NCBI GenBank assembly: GCA_015067635.1 | Contig: SVMA01000007.1 | Location: 1 to 64,000 of the forward strand | Direction: 5' to 3' | DNA: 64,000 nt | DNA from: Oscillospiraceae bacterium | GTDB lineage: Bacteria; Bacillota; Clostridia; Oscillospirales; Oscillospiraceae | Shown here: piece after piece, positions 9,732 to 18,983 of the stretch | Layout of the letters: each line of letters opens with the position of its first letter | How positions within the stretch are numbered: position 1 is the stretch's first letter | Made by a program: the position numbers and the translations under genes | Notes under the pieces: generated by a model | What the model saw: the letters and a program-made list of their open reading frames with translations, nothing else | What the model was told of the DNA's origin: nothing | Databases searched by the model: none

Positions 9732-10934
9732 ATGGAAGAACAAACAATTACTGCCGTAGAAGTGGTGGACATTCAGTTCCGCCCCGGGCAGAAAATCTAT
9801 TTCTTTGACCCCAACGGACTGTCGGTCAAGGCCGGTGATCATGTGATCATCGATACCGCGCGTGGTCCGGAGTACGGCTACTGCACCGGCGGCAATCACA
9901 AAATTTCCGTCCGGGAGGTGGTTTCCCCCCTTCGTCCGGTGCTGCGGATCGCCACCGAGCAGGATGAGCGTATCGCTGCCGGGAATCTGAAAAAGGAAAA
10001 CAAGGCATATGAGGTTTGCCTGGAGAAAATTGCGGAATATCAGCTGGATATGCAGCTGGTCAGCGCAGAATGCTCTTTTGACGGCAGTAAGATTCTCTTC
10101 TTTTTCACCGCCGATGAACGGGTGGACTTCCGGGAGCTGGTGAAGAATCTGGCAAATATTTTCCATACACGTATCGAATTGCGGCAGATCGGTGTCCGGG
10201 ACAAGGCCAAAATGGTGGGTGGACTGGGCATTTGCGGCCGTCCCTTCTGCTGTTCCAGCTTTTTGGACGATTTCCAGCCGGTGTCCATCAAAATGGCAAA
10301 AACCCAGAATCTCAGCCTGAATCCTGTGAAAATTTCCGGCACCTGCGGCAGACTGATGTGCTGTCTGAAATATGAGCAGGATGCCTATGAGGATCTGCTT
10401 CGGTCCGCGCCCAAGGAAGGCTCCTTTGTGGATACTCCCGAAGGTCGGGGTACCATCGTTGAGGTGGAGCTTCTCCGTCAGCGGGTGAAGGTCCGTTTGG
10501 AGGATCAGCCAGAAACCATCGTTTCCTATCCCAACGGCGAGATTGCTGTTTTGCGCAGCGGTAAGGCCAAGAAAAACGATCCGCCCATTCCCGATGATCT
10601 GGCACCGATTTCCGGTGCGAAACGGAATGTGCGCAAGGATCCGGAGGAGCCCATGTTCCTGGATCCCATCAAATTCATCGCCGAAACAGAGGCGGAAGAA
10701 AAAGCCGAAGAAGCTCCCTCTGTGGAAGAGCCCCGGACACAGCAGGAGGAAAAAGCCGGACGGCATCATCGCAACCGCCACCGCAAGCATCGCACGGAAG
10801 CCAAGGATGCCGTACCCAAGGCTGAAACTCCCAAGGCAGAGCTTGGTGGGGGGGAAAATCAAAAAAGCGGCAACAACCGTCGCCGCCGTCATCACAATCA
10901 CCGCCGCAAGCCCAAGCAAGGAAGCGCAGAATAA
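9732..10934 (+). CDS. ricT: PSP1-domain protein, RicT/YaaT-like, with long basic C-terminal tail
   Basis: GGLGICGRPFCCSSFLDDFQPVSIKMAKTQNLSLNPVKISGTCGRLMCCLKYE; tail HHRNRHRKHRTEAK...NRRRRHHNHRRKPKQ. Confidence 0.9.
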   Translation: MEEQTITAVEVVDIQFRPGQKIYFFDPNGLSVKAGDHVIIDTARGPEYGYCTGGNHKISVREVVSPLRPVLRIATEQDERIAAGNLKKENKAYEVCLEKIAEYQLDMQLVSAECSFDGSKILFFFTADERVDFRELVKNLANIFHTRIELRQIGVRDKAKMVGGLGICGRPFCCSSFLDDFQPVSIKMAKTQNLSLNPVKISGTCGRLMCCLKYEQDAYEDLLRSAPKEGSFVDTPEGRGTIVEVELLRQRVKVRLEDQPETIVSYPNGEIAVLRSGKAKKNDPPIPDDLAPISGAKRNVRKDPEEPMFLDPIKFIAETEAEEKAEEAPSVEEPRTQQEEKAGRHHRNRHRKHRTEAKDAVPKAETPKAELGGGENQKSGNNRRRRHHNHRRKPKQGSAE

Positions 10935-10937
10935 GCT

Positions 10938-10972
10938 ACGTGCCTGTTGCATATTGCAACAGGCACGTGTTT
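10938..10972 (+). terminator. Strong terminator after ricT
   Basis: 14-bp perfect stem ACGTGCCTGTTGCA-TAT-TGCAACAGGCACGT followed by GTTTT. Confidence 0.85.
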
Positions 10973-10981
10973 TACACCCTC

Positions 10982-11524
10982 TCAGTCCTCTTCCGAGTCC
11001 TCGCCGTCCAAAAGCTCCGCCATGGTCAGGCTGTAAATCGTCTCCGCCTTCTTTTCAAAAAGACGGCTCAGACGCACAGCCTGCCGCTGATCCGGTGCCA
11101 TCAGCTCCAGCGTCATCAGGTTTCCCATTTCGTCATCCAAGGAAAGAATAACAGAAAAATCACCCTTTTCCCTGGGGATGATCTGGCTCTTTACAAAGCT
11201 GCTGCGGCGAATTTGCCGATTGTAACGGGACACCGCATTTTCAGCTCTCTGCTTGACGGTGAAAGCAATGGAATCCTCCGTCAAAGCGCCTGCTTCCCGC
11301 CCCTTGTCCGTAATGATGTATTTCTCTTCCTCTACAGCCTGTAAATGACCGGATGCCACCATTTCCGGAATGGCGGTACAAACATCAAAATAGCTCAGGC
11401 ATTCGTCCTGATAGCACAGCTCATAAATCTCCTGACTGTTCAGGGGATAGGAGGAACGGGATGTGACATAAAGGATCAACACCTTCACATCCATCATATC
11501 ATGAATAAAGCCTAGTCTTTGCAT
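10982..11524 (-). CDS. DUF4364 family protein
   Basis: MQRLGFIHDMMDVKVLILYVTSRSSYPLNSQEIYELCYQDECLSYFDVCTAIPEMVASGHL. Confidence 0.75.
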   Translation of the reverse strand: MQRLGFIHDMMDVKVLILYVTSRSSYPLNSQEIYELCYQDECLSYFDVCTAIPEMVASGHLQAVEEEKYIITDKGREAGALTEDSIAFTVKQRAENAVSRYNRQIRRSSFVKSQIIPREKGDFSVILSLDDEMGNLMTLELMAPDQRQAVRLSRLFEKKAETIYSLTMAELLDGEDSEED

Positions 11525-11635
11525 GAAAAAATCACCTCTTAAGGATATTATACCCCAAGCGGGACAAGAATTCAAGATAAACTGTGCACCCCTTTTCCTT
11601 TCTTTGCATATTGTGGAGGGAAAGGGTGATTTTTT

Positions 11636-12331
11636 ATGGGTGAAATTCGAATTTTTCCCATGGATGACAGCGCCGCCGTTGCCTTTGCGGTGCGGTCGCT
11701 GAAAAAACACTGCGTGGAAATCACAGCAAAACCGGAATGTGCCAGCCATGTATTGCTGGGCGTGCCCAGCAAGCCACCGGAAAGAGAAATTCCGTCCCAG
11801 CTTACCATCATTGGCGGAAATCTGGACGGGTTTGCCGATACATATTCCAAAATGGATCTGCTGCGGGATCCGCAGTATTTGGCAGAAAATGCCGCCCTGA
11901 CCGCCCACTGCACTCTGCGTCTGTTGGGGGAAAATCTGGGTGTAACACTGCAAAACTGTCCCGTTTTGGTCATCGGTTGGGGACGAATCGGAAAATGTTT
12001 GTCCGCGCTTTTGAAGGCAGTCGGTGCGGATCTCACCGTGGCGGCACGGAAAGCCTCGGACTGGGGTATGCTCACCGCCTTGGGCTATCGAAGCATTGCT
12101 GTCTCCCAAATAGATATCGACAATTACCGCGCCATCGTCAACACCGCACCGGCACCGGTACTGGAAAAGGTATCTCCCGGGGCGTTGAATATCGACCTGG
12201 CATCCCGCCCCGGGCTGACCGGAGAGAATGTGCTTTGGGCAAGGGGACTTCCCGGAAAAATGGTGCCGGAAAGCTCCGGAGCACTGATCGCCAAAGGGAT
12301 TTTGCGACAGTTACAGGAGGAAGCGCTATGA
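11636..12331 (+). CDS. dpaA: Dipicolinate synthase subunit A (short form)
   Basis: NCPVLVIGWGRIGKCLSALLKAVGADLTVAARK NAD-binding core; directly upstream of dpaB. Confidence 0.8.
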   Translation: MGEIRIFPMDDSAAVAFAVRSLKKHCVEITAKPECASHVLLGVPSKPPEREIPSQLTIIGGNLDGFADTYSKMDLLRDPQYLAENAALTAHCTLRLLGENLGVTLQNCPVLVIGWGRIGKCLSALLKAVGADLTVAARKASDWGMLTALGYRSIAVSQIDIDNYRAIVNTAPAPVLEKVSPGALNIDLASRPGLTGENVLWARGLPGKMVPESSGALIAKGILRQLQEEAL

Positions 12332-12894
12332 CCGTTGGATTTGCCATCTGCGGCTCTTTTTGCACGTACAGTCAGGTGTTTCCCATTATGGAACAGCTTT
12401 CCGAAAAACATGTGCTGATTCCTATTTTTTCACCGGTATCCGCATCCGTCAATTCCCGCTTCGGCACACCGGCACAGCACATCCAACGGGCCACGGAGAT
12501 CTGCGGAAGAACCCCCCTTTGCACCGTTCAGGAGGTGGAGCCCATCGGACCGAAAAAGCTGTTGGATGCGCTGATCATTGCTCCATGCACCGGAAATACC
12601 CTGGCAAAGCTCTCCCATGGCATCGCGGATACTTCCGTGACCATGGCGGCAAAAAGCCACCTGCGCAATGCAAGACCGGTGATTGTCGCTATTTCCACCA
12701 ATGACGCCCTGGCGGGTGCGGCGGAGAATATCGGCAGACTGCTGGTGCGGAAGAATTATTATTTTGTGCCCTTTGGGCAGGATGACGCCATAGGAAAGCC
12801 CACCAGCCTGGTGGCAGATTTTGAAAAAATTCCGCAAACGCTAGAACTTGCAATGGAAGGAAAACAGCTCCAGCCCTTGCTCATAGGAAGATAA
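12328..12894 (+). CDS. dpaB: Dipicolinate synthase subunit B (flavoprotein-like)
   Basis: MTVGFAICGSFCTYSQVFPIMEQL...LDALIIAPCTGNTLAKLSHGIADTSVTMAAKSHLRNARPVIVAISTNDAL; ATGA overlap with dpaA. Confidence 0.92.
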   Translation: MTVGFAICGSFCTYSQVFPIMEQLSEKHVLIPIFSPVSASVNSRFGTPAQHIQRATEICGRTPLCTVQEVEPIGPKKLLDALIIAPCTGNTLAKLSHGIADTSVTMAAKSHLRNARPVIVAISTNDALAGAAENIGRLLVRKNYYFVPFGQDDAIGKPTSLVADFEKIPQTLELAMEGKQLQPLLIGR

Positions 12895-12904
12895 CGATTG
12901 TTGC

Positions 12905-13115
12905 TCCCTTCTTTCCCGGGAGAGGTGTCAGCCGGTTAGGCTGACGGAGAGGGCAATAACCGACGTCTTTTGATTATATCCTCTGTGTAAAAGGCCCCCT
13001 CTGACGAGGGGGCTGGATTTTGCCACCAAATCATCAGCTGGGGCTTTTATCGGGCGGATGTGGGCACCTACATTAGGACATGCCGGTGCGTGGGTGTAGG
13101 AGCGACCATTGGTCG
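12905..13115. repeat. Dispersed intergenic repeat mosaic (module B, terminator-like hairpin, module C)
   Basis: Shares GGCTGACGGAGAGGGCAATA and GCGACCATTGGTCGTCCGCA with copies at 52.8 and 53.3 kb; CCCCCTCTGACGAGGGGG between them. Confidence 0.75.
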
Positions 13116-13130
13116 TCCGCAAAAGCGCGA

Positions 13131-14801
13131 TTATTCCTTCTGTAATGCCCGGGCGATGGGCAGCATCGCTTCCGGTGTAAGCTTGCAAACCTTCCGGTCA
13201 TAGCTGAGAATGCCGTTGGTTTCGTCCTCTACGTCGGCAATTTGGGTATATACCGCCCCACTCATGCCTTTTTCCGCCGCCGGAATCACCTGTTCCCAAT
13301 AAAGCGCTTCCACCGCGGACGCGTACTGCGCCTGATTTTCATATTTTCCGTAGCCGTAGGTGCTTTCCGTATTGAAAACATGTCCCTCCGGCTTGTAGGA
13401 ATAGCCTCCGAATTCCGACAGCACCAGGGGCTTCTCGCCCGGCGTCAGCCTGACAGGCTTAAAATAAACGTGGCGGCTGTCCACATCCGTCTTTTTCCGA
13501 CGGAACCAGCCGGAGGTGCTGTCGATAAAGCGGCTGTCATCCAGCTTGCTCAGCTGCTCGTAAACCCGGTCACTGTCAAACTGCCCCCAGCCCTCATTGA
13601 AAATCGTCCAGTAGCAGATGCAGGGATGATTTTTCAGCTGTTTGACCGTCAGCTCCATTTGCCGCAGAAATTCCCCACGGGCATGCTTGTTTCGGTGCAA
13701 AAGTTTGTCCGGCAATTTCTGCAGACCGACAGTGGGCAATGCGGTATCCCGCAGGAAGGAATACTTGCCGTTGTTCACCATATCCTGAAAAACCACCATG
13801 CCCAATCGGTCACACTGATAGTAAAACTCCTCCGGCTCCACCTTAATGTGCTTGCGCAGCATATTGAAGCCCAGCTTTTTCATTGCCAGAATATCCTCGG
13901 CATAGCATTCCGGTGCGGCGGGAGTGAACAGTCCGTCCGGCCAGTAGCCCTGATCCAGCAGACCGTGGAAAAAGTAAGGCTTTCCGTTAAGGCACAGGCG
14001 GTTATTTTGGATATCCAGACTGCGGATGGCAAAATAGGAATCCACCTTGTCCGTTTCTGTTTCTACGGTAAAATCATACAAATATGGGTCTTCAGGACTC
14101 CAAAAATGGGGATTTTCCGGAGATATCCTAACTTTTCCGTCCGTCAGCGGAAAGCTCCCCAGCTGGGGAACATGAACCGTACCGGCAAGCTTCGGCTCAA
14201 TGGAAACGATGACTGCAGTTCCACGATTTTCAATATGGAGCTTGCGAATATAGGTTTCCGGCACGCTTTCCAGCCAAACCGTCTGCCAAATGCCAGAAAC
14301 GGGGGTATACCACATGCCGCCGCGCTTTTGGGGCAGAACCTGCTTGCCGTAGGGCTGAGCTTTGTCACCCAAATCATCAATACACACAACCAGCAGTTCG
14401 TTTTCCGCTTCCACGGCATCGGTGATGTCTAAAGAAAAGCTGTCATAGCCGCCCAAATGGGTGCCCACCAGCTTGTGGTTTACATAAATTTCCGTTTCCT
14501 GGTCTGCCGCACCCATGTGGAGCAGAATCCGACCCCTATGAAAATCCGCCGGAAGAGAAAAGTTCTTCCGGTATTTCAGGGGTGTTCCCTCAGAAAAATG
14601 CTTCTGCACCCCGGAAAGCAAACTCTCCGGACAGAAAGGCACGCGGATTTCATAACTTTTCCCCTCTGCGGACAGCCCCCAAGCTCCGTTTAAGTTTACA
14701 TAACTTTCCCTACGCATTTGCGGACGGGGATAAACAGTCCAAGGGGTTTCCTTCGTGTGCAAAAGGCGTTCACCCTGCTGTGTCGTCAGTTGTATCGGCA
14801 T
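13131..14801 (-). CDS. Glycoside hydrolase family 2 protein (beta-galactosidase/glucuronidase-like)
   Basis: NLNGAWGLS..., jelly roll, CYWTIFNEGWGQFD acid/base and VLSEFGGYSY nucleophile motifs. Confidence 0.88.
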   Translation of the reverse strand: MPIQLTTQQGERLLHTKETPWTVYPRPQMRRESYVNLNGAWGLSAEGKSYEIRVPFCPESLLSGVQKHFSEGTPLKYRKNFSLPADFHRGRILLHMGAADQETEIYVNHKLVGTHLGGYDSFSLDITDAVEAENELLVVCIDDLGDKAQPYGKQVLPQKRGGMWYTPVSGIWQTVWLESVPETYIRKLHIENRGTAVIVSIEPKLAGTVHVPQLGSFPLTDGKVRISPENPHFWSPEDPYLYDFTVETETDKVDSYFAIRSLDIQNNRLCLNGKPYFFHGLLDQGYWPDGLFTPAAPECYAEDILAMKKLGFNMLRKHIKVEPEEFYYQCDRLGMVVFQDMVNNGKYSFLRDTALPTVGLQKLPDKLLHRNKHARGEFLRQMELTVKQLKNHPCICYWTIFNEGWGQFDSDRVYEQLSKLDDSRFIDSTSGWFRRKKTDVDSRHVYFKPVRLTPGEKPLVLSEFGGYSYKPEGHVFNTESTYGYGKYENQAQYASAVEALYWEQVIPAAEKGMSGAVYTQIADVEDETNGILSYDRKVCKLTPEAMLPIARALQKE

Positions 14802-14896
14802 AATCGCTTCCCTCCTCGTTTGTTGTATTATATCACATTGAGGAATGGGAAACAAGTCACAGCGACGGGCATATTATAAGGGTTGAGGTGATATGG

Positions 14897-15814
14897 ATGC
14901 CAATCGTACCAACCAATGTGCCCATGACCCCACGGTTATGCAATCAAACGATTTTGAATCTGACGGCGCGTTATCCCTTTTGCCGCAGTGAATTGCTCGC
15001 CGAAACCGCTTTTGGACGACCCATTCGCACCCTGGTTATCGGCAACGGACCCCGAAAGGTTTTCTATTCTGCCGCCCACCACGCCAATGAGTGGATCACC
15101 ACGCCGGTGCTTTTGAAATTTGTGGAGGAATTTGCTCAGGCTCTGGAAAACGACGGACAGATCGGCGGTGTGGATGCGAAGCAGCTTGCCGCACAGACAA
15201 CGATTTACACCGTTCCCATGGTGGATCCTGACGGGGTTGCTCTGGTGACGGGGGAGATCCGAGAAGGGCAGGGACAGTATCAGCTGGCACAGGCCATCAG
15301 TGAAAACTTCCCCGATATTCCCTTTCCCGACGGCTGGAAGGCCAATCTTCTGGGTACGGACCTGAATCTCAATTATCCAGCCGGATGGCTTCAGGCCCGG
15401 GAGAACAAATTTGCCCAGGGCTACACCCGTCCCGCGCCCCGGGATTTTGTAGGTCGGGCACCGCTGAATCAAGCGGAGACAAGAGCGTTGGCCGGCTATA
15501 CGGAGGTCATCGATCCTGCCCTGGTGCTGGCGTATCATACCCAGGGGAAGGTGATCTACTGGCAATTTGAGGATTATTTCGTGCCGGGAGCAGAGGAATT
15601 GGGACAGCGACTTGCCCAAATCAGCGGTTATACTCTGGCAGAAACGCCTTTCCAATCCGCCTTTGCCGGCTACAAGGACTGGTTTATTAAATTCTTCCGC
15701 CGTCCGGGCTACACCGTGGAAGTGGGCTTGGGAGAAAATCCTCTGCCCCTTTCCCAATTTGCGGAAATCTACGAGGACAACGTGGGCATTTTGGTAACGG
15801 CGGCCCTTGGATAA
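14897..15814 (+). CDS. M14 family metallopeptidase (gamma-D-glutamyl-diaminopimelate endopeptidase-like)
   Basis: HHANEWIT (HxxE), GTDLNLNYP, YHTQGKVIYW, YTVEVGLG active-site motifs. Confidence 0.85.
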   Translation: MPIVPTNVPMTPRLCNQTILNLTARYPFCRSELLAETAFGRPIRTLVIGNGPRKVFYSAAHHANEWITTPVLLKFVEEFAQALENDGQIGGVDAKQLAAQTTIYTVPMVDPDGVALVTGEIREGQGQYQLAQAISENFPDIPFPDGWKANLLGTDLNLNYPAGWLQARENKFAQGYTRPAPRDFVGRAPLNQAETRALAGYTEVIDPALVLAYHTQGKVIYWQFEDYFVPGAEELGQRLAQISGYTLAETPFQSAFAGYKDWFIKFFRRPGYTVEVGLGENPLPLSQFAEIYEDNVGILVTAALG

Positions 15815-15874
15815 AAGGGGTTGCAACAAGGGGAGATTTTCATTATAATAAAAGAAAAAACCAAGGAGAAGGGT

Positions 15875-16342
15875 ATGGAGCAGTTTTATGTTGCACCGGA
15901 TGCGGTGATCGTAGGCGATGTTTCCCTGGAAAAGGATGTCAGTATTTGGTACGGTGCCGTTTTGCGGGGTGACAGCGGTGCCATCACCGTGGGAGAAGGC
16001 ACCAACATTCAGGACAGATGCATCTTGCACGAAAAAACGGTGCTGGGCAGGCATTGTACCGTAGGGCACGGGGCCATCGTCCACGGCTGTACCATTGGGG
16101 ACAATACCCTGATTGGAATGGGCGCCATCGTGCTCGATGGCGCGGTGATCGGCAGCAACTGCATCATCGGTGCCGGCGCCGTGGTAACGGGAAAGACCAA
16201 CGCGCCTGACGGCTCCCTGCTTTTGGGCAGTCCCGCAAAGGTGGTAAAAGCCCTTTCTCCGGAGCAAATTGCCGACCTGGAGGAAAGCGCACGCCACTAT
16301 ATTTTGTTGGCACAGGCTCAGTTACCCGGAAAGAATGTCTAA
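15875..16342 (+). CDS. Gamma-carbonic anhydrase family protein (left-handed beta-helix)
   Basis: VIVGDVSLEKDVSIWYGAVLRGDSGAITVGEGTNIQD...GHGAIVHGCTIGDNTLIGMGAIVLDGA. Confidence 0.9.
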   Translation: MEQFYVAPDAVIVGDVSLEKDVSIWYGAVLRGDSGAITVGEGTNIQDRCILHEKTVLGRHCTVGHGAIVHGCTIGDNTLIGMGAIVLDGAVIGSNCIIGAGAVVTGKTNAPDGSLLLGSPAKVVKALSPEQIADLEESARHYILLAQAQLPGKNV

Positions 16343-16369
16343 AAAAGCCTCCCTCCGGGGAGGCTTTTT
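16343..16369 (+). terminator. Rho-independent terminator
   Basis: AAAAAGCCTCCC-TCC-GGGGAGGCTTTTT. Confidence 0.85.
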
Positions 16370-16515
16370 CTGTATTTGGAAAGTTTTTATTTTTTAGGGC
16401 ACAATAAATACGGAAAATCATTCATTTTGTAAAGGGATATGAGATTGCAAAATCCCTGAAAATATGATATGATTTCCCATAATATACGGTCATTTTTGGA
16501 AGGGGCTTGGTTGGA

Positions 16516-17538
16516 ATGAAAGAATTGTTTGGCACGCTTCCCCAGGGAGCGGTTTCTCTGTATACCATTACCAGCGGTAACATCACGGCAGTCATCTCCG
16601 ATTTGGGTGCGACTCTGGTAAAGCTTTTCGTACCGGACTGGAACGGAGTCTGTGCCGATGTTGTGCTGGGCTTTGATAAGCCTGAGGACTATATTGCCAG
16701 CGGAACCTTTTTCGGTGCTGTGGTTGGACGAAATGCCAACCGTATCGGCAAGGGCAAATTTACCCTTGACGGACGGGAGTACCAACTGGATCTCAACAAC
16801 GGGGAAAACAATCTCCATAGCGGTGTTGATTTCTTCAAAAACCGAATCTGGCAGGTGCTTCACACCGAGGAAAATTCCATCACCTTCGGTATGGAAAGTC
16901 CCCACGGAGATCAGGGTTTTCCCGGAAATGCGGAAATTCAGGTGACCTACACCCTGGAACAGGGAACCACGCTGAAAATCTCCTATGATGCCATCAGCGA
17001 CCGGGATACGGTATTTAATTTTACCAATCACAGCTATTTCAATCTGGCCGGTCACGACAAGCCGGAAAAGGCAATGGCTCAGCTTCTTACCATGCCAGCG
17101 CGGTTTTATACCCCTTCCGATGCGGAAAGTGTACCCACCGGTGCCATGCGCAAGGTGGATGATTCCTGCATGGATTTCCGTACCCCCAAGGCCATCGGAC
17201 GGGACATTGACGCAGAGGAGGAGCCCATGCAGCTTCAGGGCGGATATGACCATAATTTTGAGGTTTTTGCCAATCCCTGCGCCATTTTGACAGACCCGGA
17301 ATCCGGCAGAACGATGGCAGTTTCCACGGATTGTCCCGGTGTTCAGCTGTACTCCGGAAACTTCCTGGAGGGAGAAACCGGAAAGGACAATGTGTCCTAT
17401 TGCCGCAGGGGCGGTGTCTGTCTGGAAACCCAGTTTTACCCCGATGCCCTGAATAAACCGCACTGGCCGCAGCCGGTTACGCCGGCAGGAGTTCGCTACC
17501 GCAGTGAAACGACCTATGTTTTCGGTACAGAAGGCTGA
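16516..17538 (+). CDS. galM: Aldose 1-epimerase (galactose mutarotase)
   Basis: VVGRNANRIGKGKFTLDGREYQL...NFTNHSYFNLAGH...YSGNFLEG. Confidence 0.93.
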   Translation: MKELFGTLPQGAVSLYTITSGNITAVISDLGATLVKLFVPDWNGVCADVVLGFDKPEDYIASGTFFGAVVGRNANRIGKGKFTLDGREYQLDLNNGENNLHSGVDFFKNRIWQVLHTEENSITFGMESPHGDQGFPGNAEIQVTYTLEQGTTLKISYDAISDRDTVFNFTNHSYFNLAGHDKPEKAMAQLLTMPARFYTPSDAESVPTGAMRKVDDSCMDFRTPKAIGRDIDAEEEPMQLQGGYDHNFEVFANPCAILTDPESGRTMAVSTDCPGVQLYSGNFLEGETGKDNVSYCRRGGVCLETQFYPDALNKPHWPQPVTPAGVRYRSETTYVFGTEG

Positions 17539-17664
17539 GTATTGGTAATTTCTCACAGTTTTTCGGTGTAAAAATATACAATTTCGCCCATTGCCAAGAC
17601 TCCTTCTCTCTGCTATAATGTATCAATCACCCTGAGGACATTTATTGGCAAAGGAGGGAACAAA

Positions 17665-18339
17665 ATGGTCTTACGGGATGTAACCTATTGGGCAATTGTA
17701 CTACGGATATTGACCGCTGTAATTTGCGGCGGAGCGATTGGATTGGAACGAGGACTGAAAAACCGTCCTGCAGGTATGCGTACCTATATGCTGGTGTGTG
17801 TGGGCGCCTGCCTGATTATGTTAACCAATCAATATTTGTTCCAGGTAACCGGAGCAGGTGACCCCATGCGTTTGGGAGCACAGGTTGTCAGCGGCATTGG
17901 TTTTTTGGGTGCCGGTACCATCATTGTCACCCGTCACAATCAGATCAAGGGTCTGACCACTGCAGCCGGACTTTGGTCCGCGGCCGGTGTGGGTCTGGCT
18001 TTGGGCGTTGGCTTTTACGAGGCCGCGCTGGTTGCAGGCTTTGCGATTTTCGTTGTTCTGACCCTTTTGCAGCGGTGGGATGACCGGATGCACAGCAAAA
18101 CCAGACTGGTGGAAATCTATGTGGAACTGGAACAGGGCACAACAGTGGGCTATTTTATCCGCGGTGTGCGGCAGTTGGATCTGGAGATTAATAACCTGCA
18201 GATGGATGCGGAAATCACATCAGAGAGTAACGTGCGGGGCATGATCGCTACCATCAAAGCCCATCGGCGCAGCGACCACGCACAGATGATGGAAAAAATC
18301 CGCAAAATCAAAGGCGTTACTTATCTAGAAGAATTGTAA
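17665..18339 (+). CDS. MgtC/SapB family membrane protein
   Basis: LTAVICGGAIGLERGLKNRPAGMRTYMLVCVGACLIML...GIGFLGAGTIIV. Confidence 0.93.
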   Translation: MVLRDVTYWAIVLRILTAVICGGAIGLERGLKNRPAGMRTYMLVCVGACLIMLTNQYLFQVTGAGDPMRLGAQVVSGIGFLGAGTIIVTRHNQIKGLTTAAGLWSAAGVGLALGVGFYEAALVAGFAIFVVLTLLQRWDDRMHSKTRLVEIYVELEQGTTVGYFIRGVRQLDLEINNLQMDAEITSESNVRGMIATIKAHRRSDHAQMMEKIRKIKGVTYLEEL

Positions 18340-18368
18340 TAACAGCGTTTTGCTTATTTATGCTGTTC

Positions 18369-18396
18369 GCCTCCCTCTGACGAGGGAGGCTTTTTT
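18369..18396 (+). terminator. Rho-independent terminator
   Basis: GCCTCCCT-CTGACG-AGGGAGGC-TTTTTT. Confidence 0.85.
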
Positions 18397-18497
18397 ATGT
18401 GTCCACCGGACACTTTTCTTAACGCCCTTTCGAGCCCCATTACCCACCAAATGCCCATATAAAAAACAGACAGACCAAAAGGTCTGTCTGCTTTTTA

Positions 18498-18574
18498 TGG
18501 GGTGGGTAATGGGACTCGAACCCACAACGCCTGGAACCACAATCCAGTGCTCTGCCAATTGAACTACACCCACC
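18498..18574 (-). tRNA. tRNA-His (GTG), encoded CCA
   Basis: Minus strand GGTGGGTGTAGTTCAATTGGCAGAGCACTGGATTGTGGTTCCAG...; G-1:C73 pair; loop TTGTGGT. Confidence 0.95.
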
Positions 18575-18778
18575 ATATTCATTATTACTTCCTGCCGAAG
18601 GCAGTGGCACGCCAGGAGGGGGAGCGAGGGAAGCGCCGCCTGTGGCGGAAAAAGCGACCCGAGCGAGTGGCAGCGGTCGGTGGTTTTCAAGCCCGCTTCG
18701 ACGGGCGAAGAAAACGCCGGGCACCGCAACAGGACACGGCCACCGCAGTCAGGGGATGCTCACAACTCTCAGCTAAGT

Positions 18779-18855
18779 TGGCACGCCAGGAGGGACTCGA
18801 ACCCCCGACCTACTGCTTAGAAGGCAGTTGCTCTATCCAGCTGAGCTACTGGCGC
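18779..18855 (-). tRNA. tRNA-Arg (TCT), encoded CCA
   Basis: Minus strand GCGCCAGTAGCTCAGCTGGATAGAGCAACTGCCTTCTAAGCAGTAGGTCGGGGGTTCGAGTCCCTCCTGGCGTGCCA. Confidence 0.95.
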
Positions 18856-18862
18856 ATTTCGA

Positions 18863-18936
18863 TGGAGCGGGTGACGGGAATCGGACCCGCGTATCCAGCT
18901 TGGAAGGCTGGTGTTCTACCATTGAACTACACCCGC
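18863..18936 (-). tRNA. tRNA-Gly (TCC), encoded CCA
   Basis: Minus strand GCGGGTGTAGTTCAATGGTAGAACACCAGCCTTCCAAGCTGGATACGCGGGTCCGATTCCCGTCACCCGCTCCA. Confidence 0.95.
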
Positions 18937-18983
18937 GCATGCTGCCCCTGGCTTTTTACAGCTATAAAATTTTAGCACAGGAA

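Noticed and set aside
12905-13115. Possible insertion sequence
   Set aside because: No transposase ORF or terminal inverted repeats; fits the dispersed non-coding repeat mosaic instead
18576-18778. ORFs in the tRNA cluster interval
   Set aside because: They read through tRNA genes; composition and overlap argue against coding
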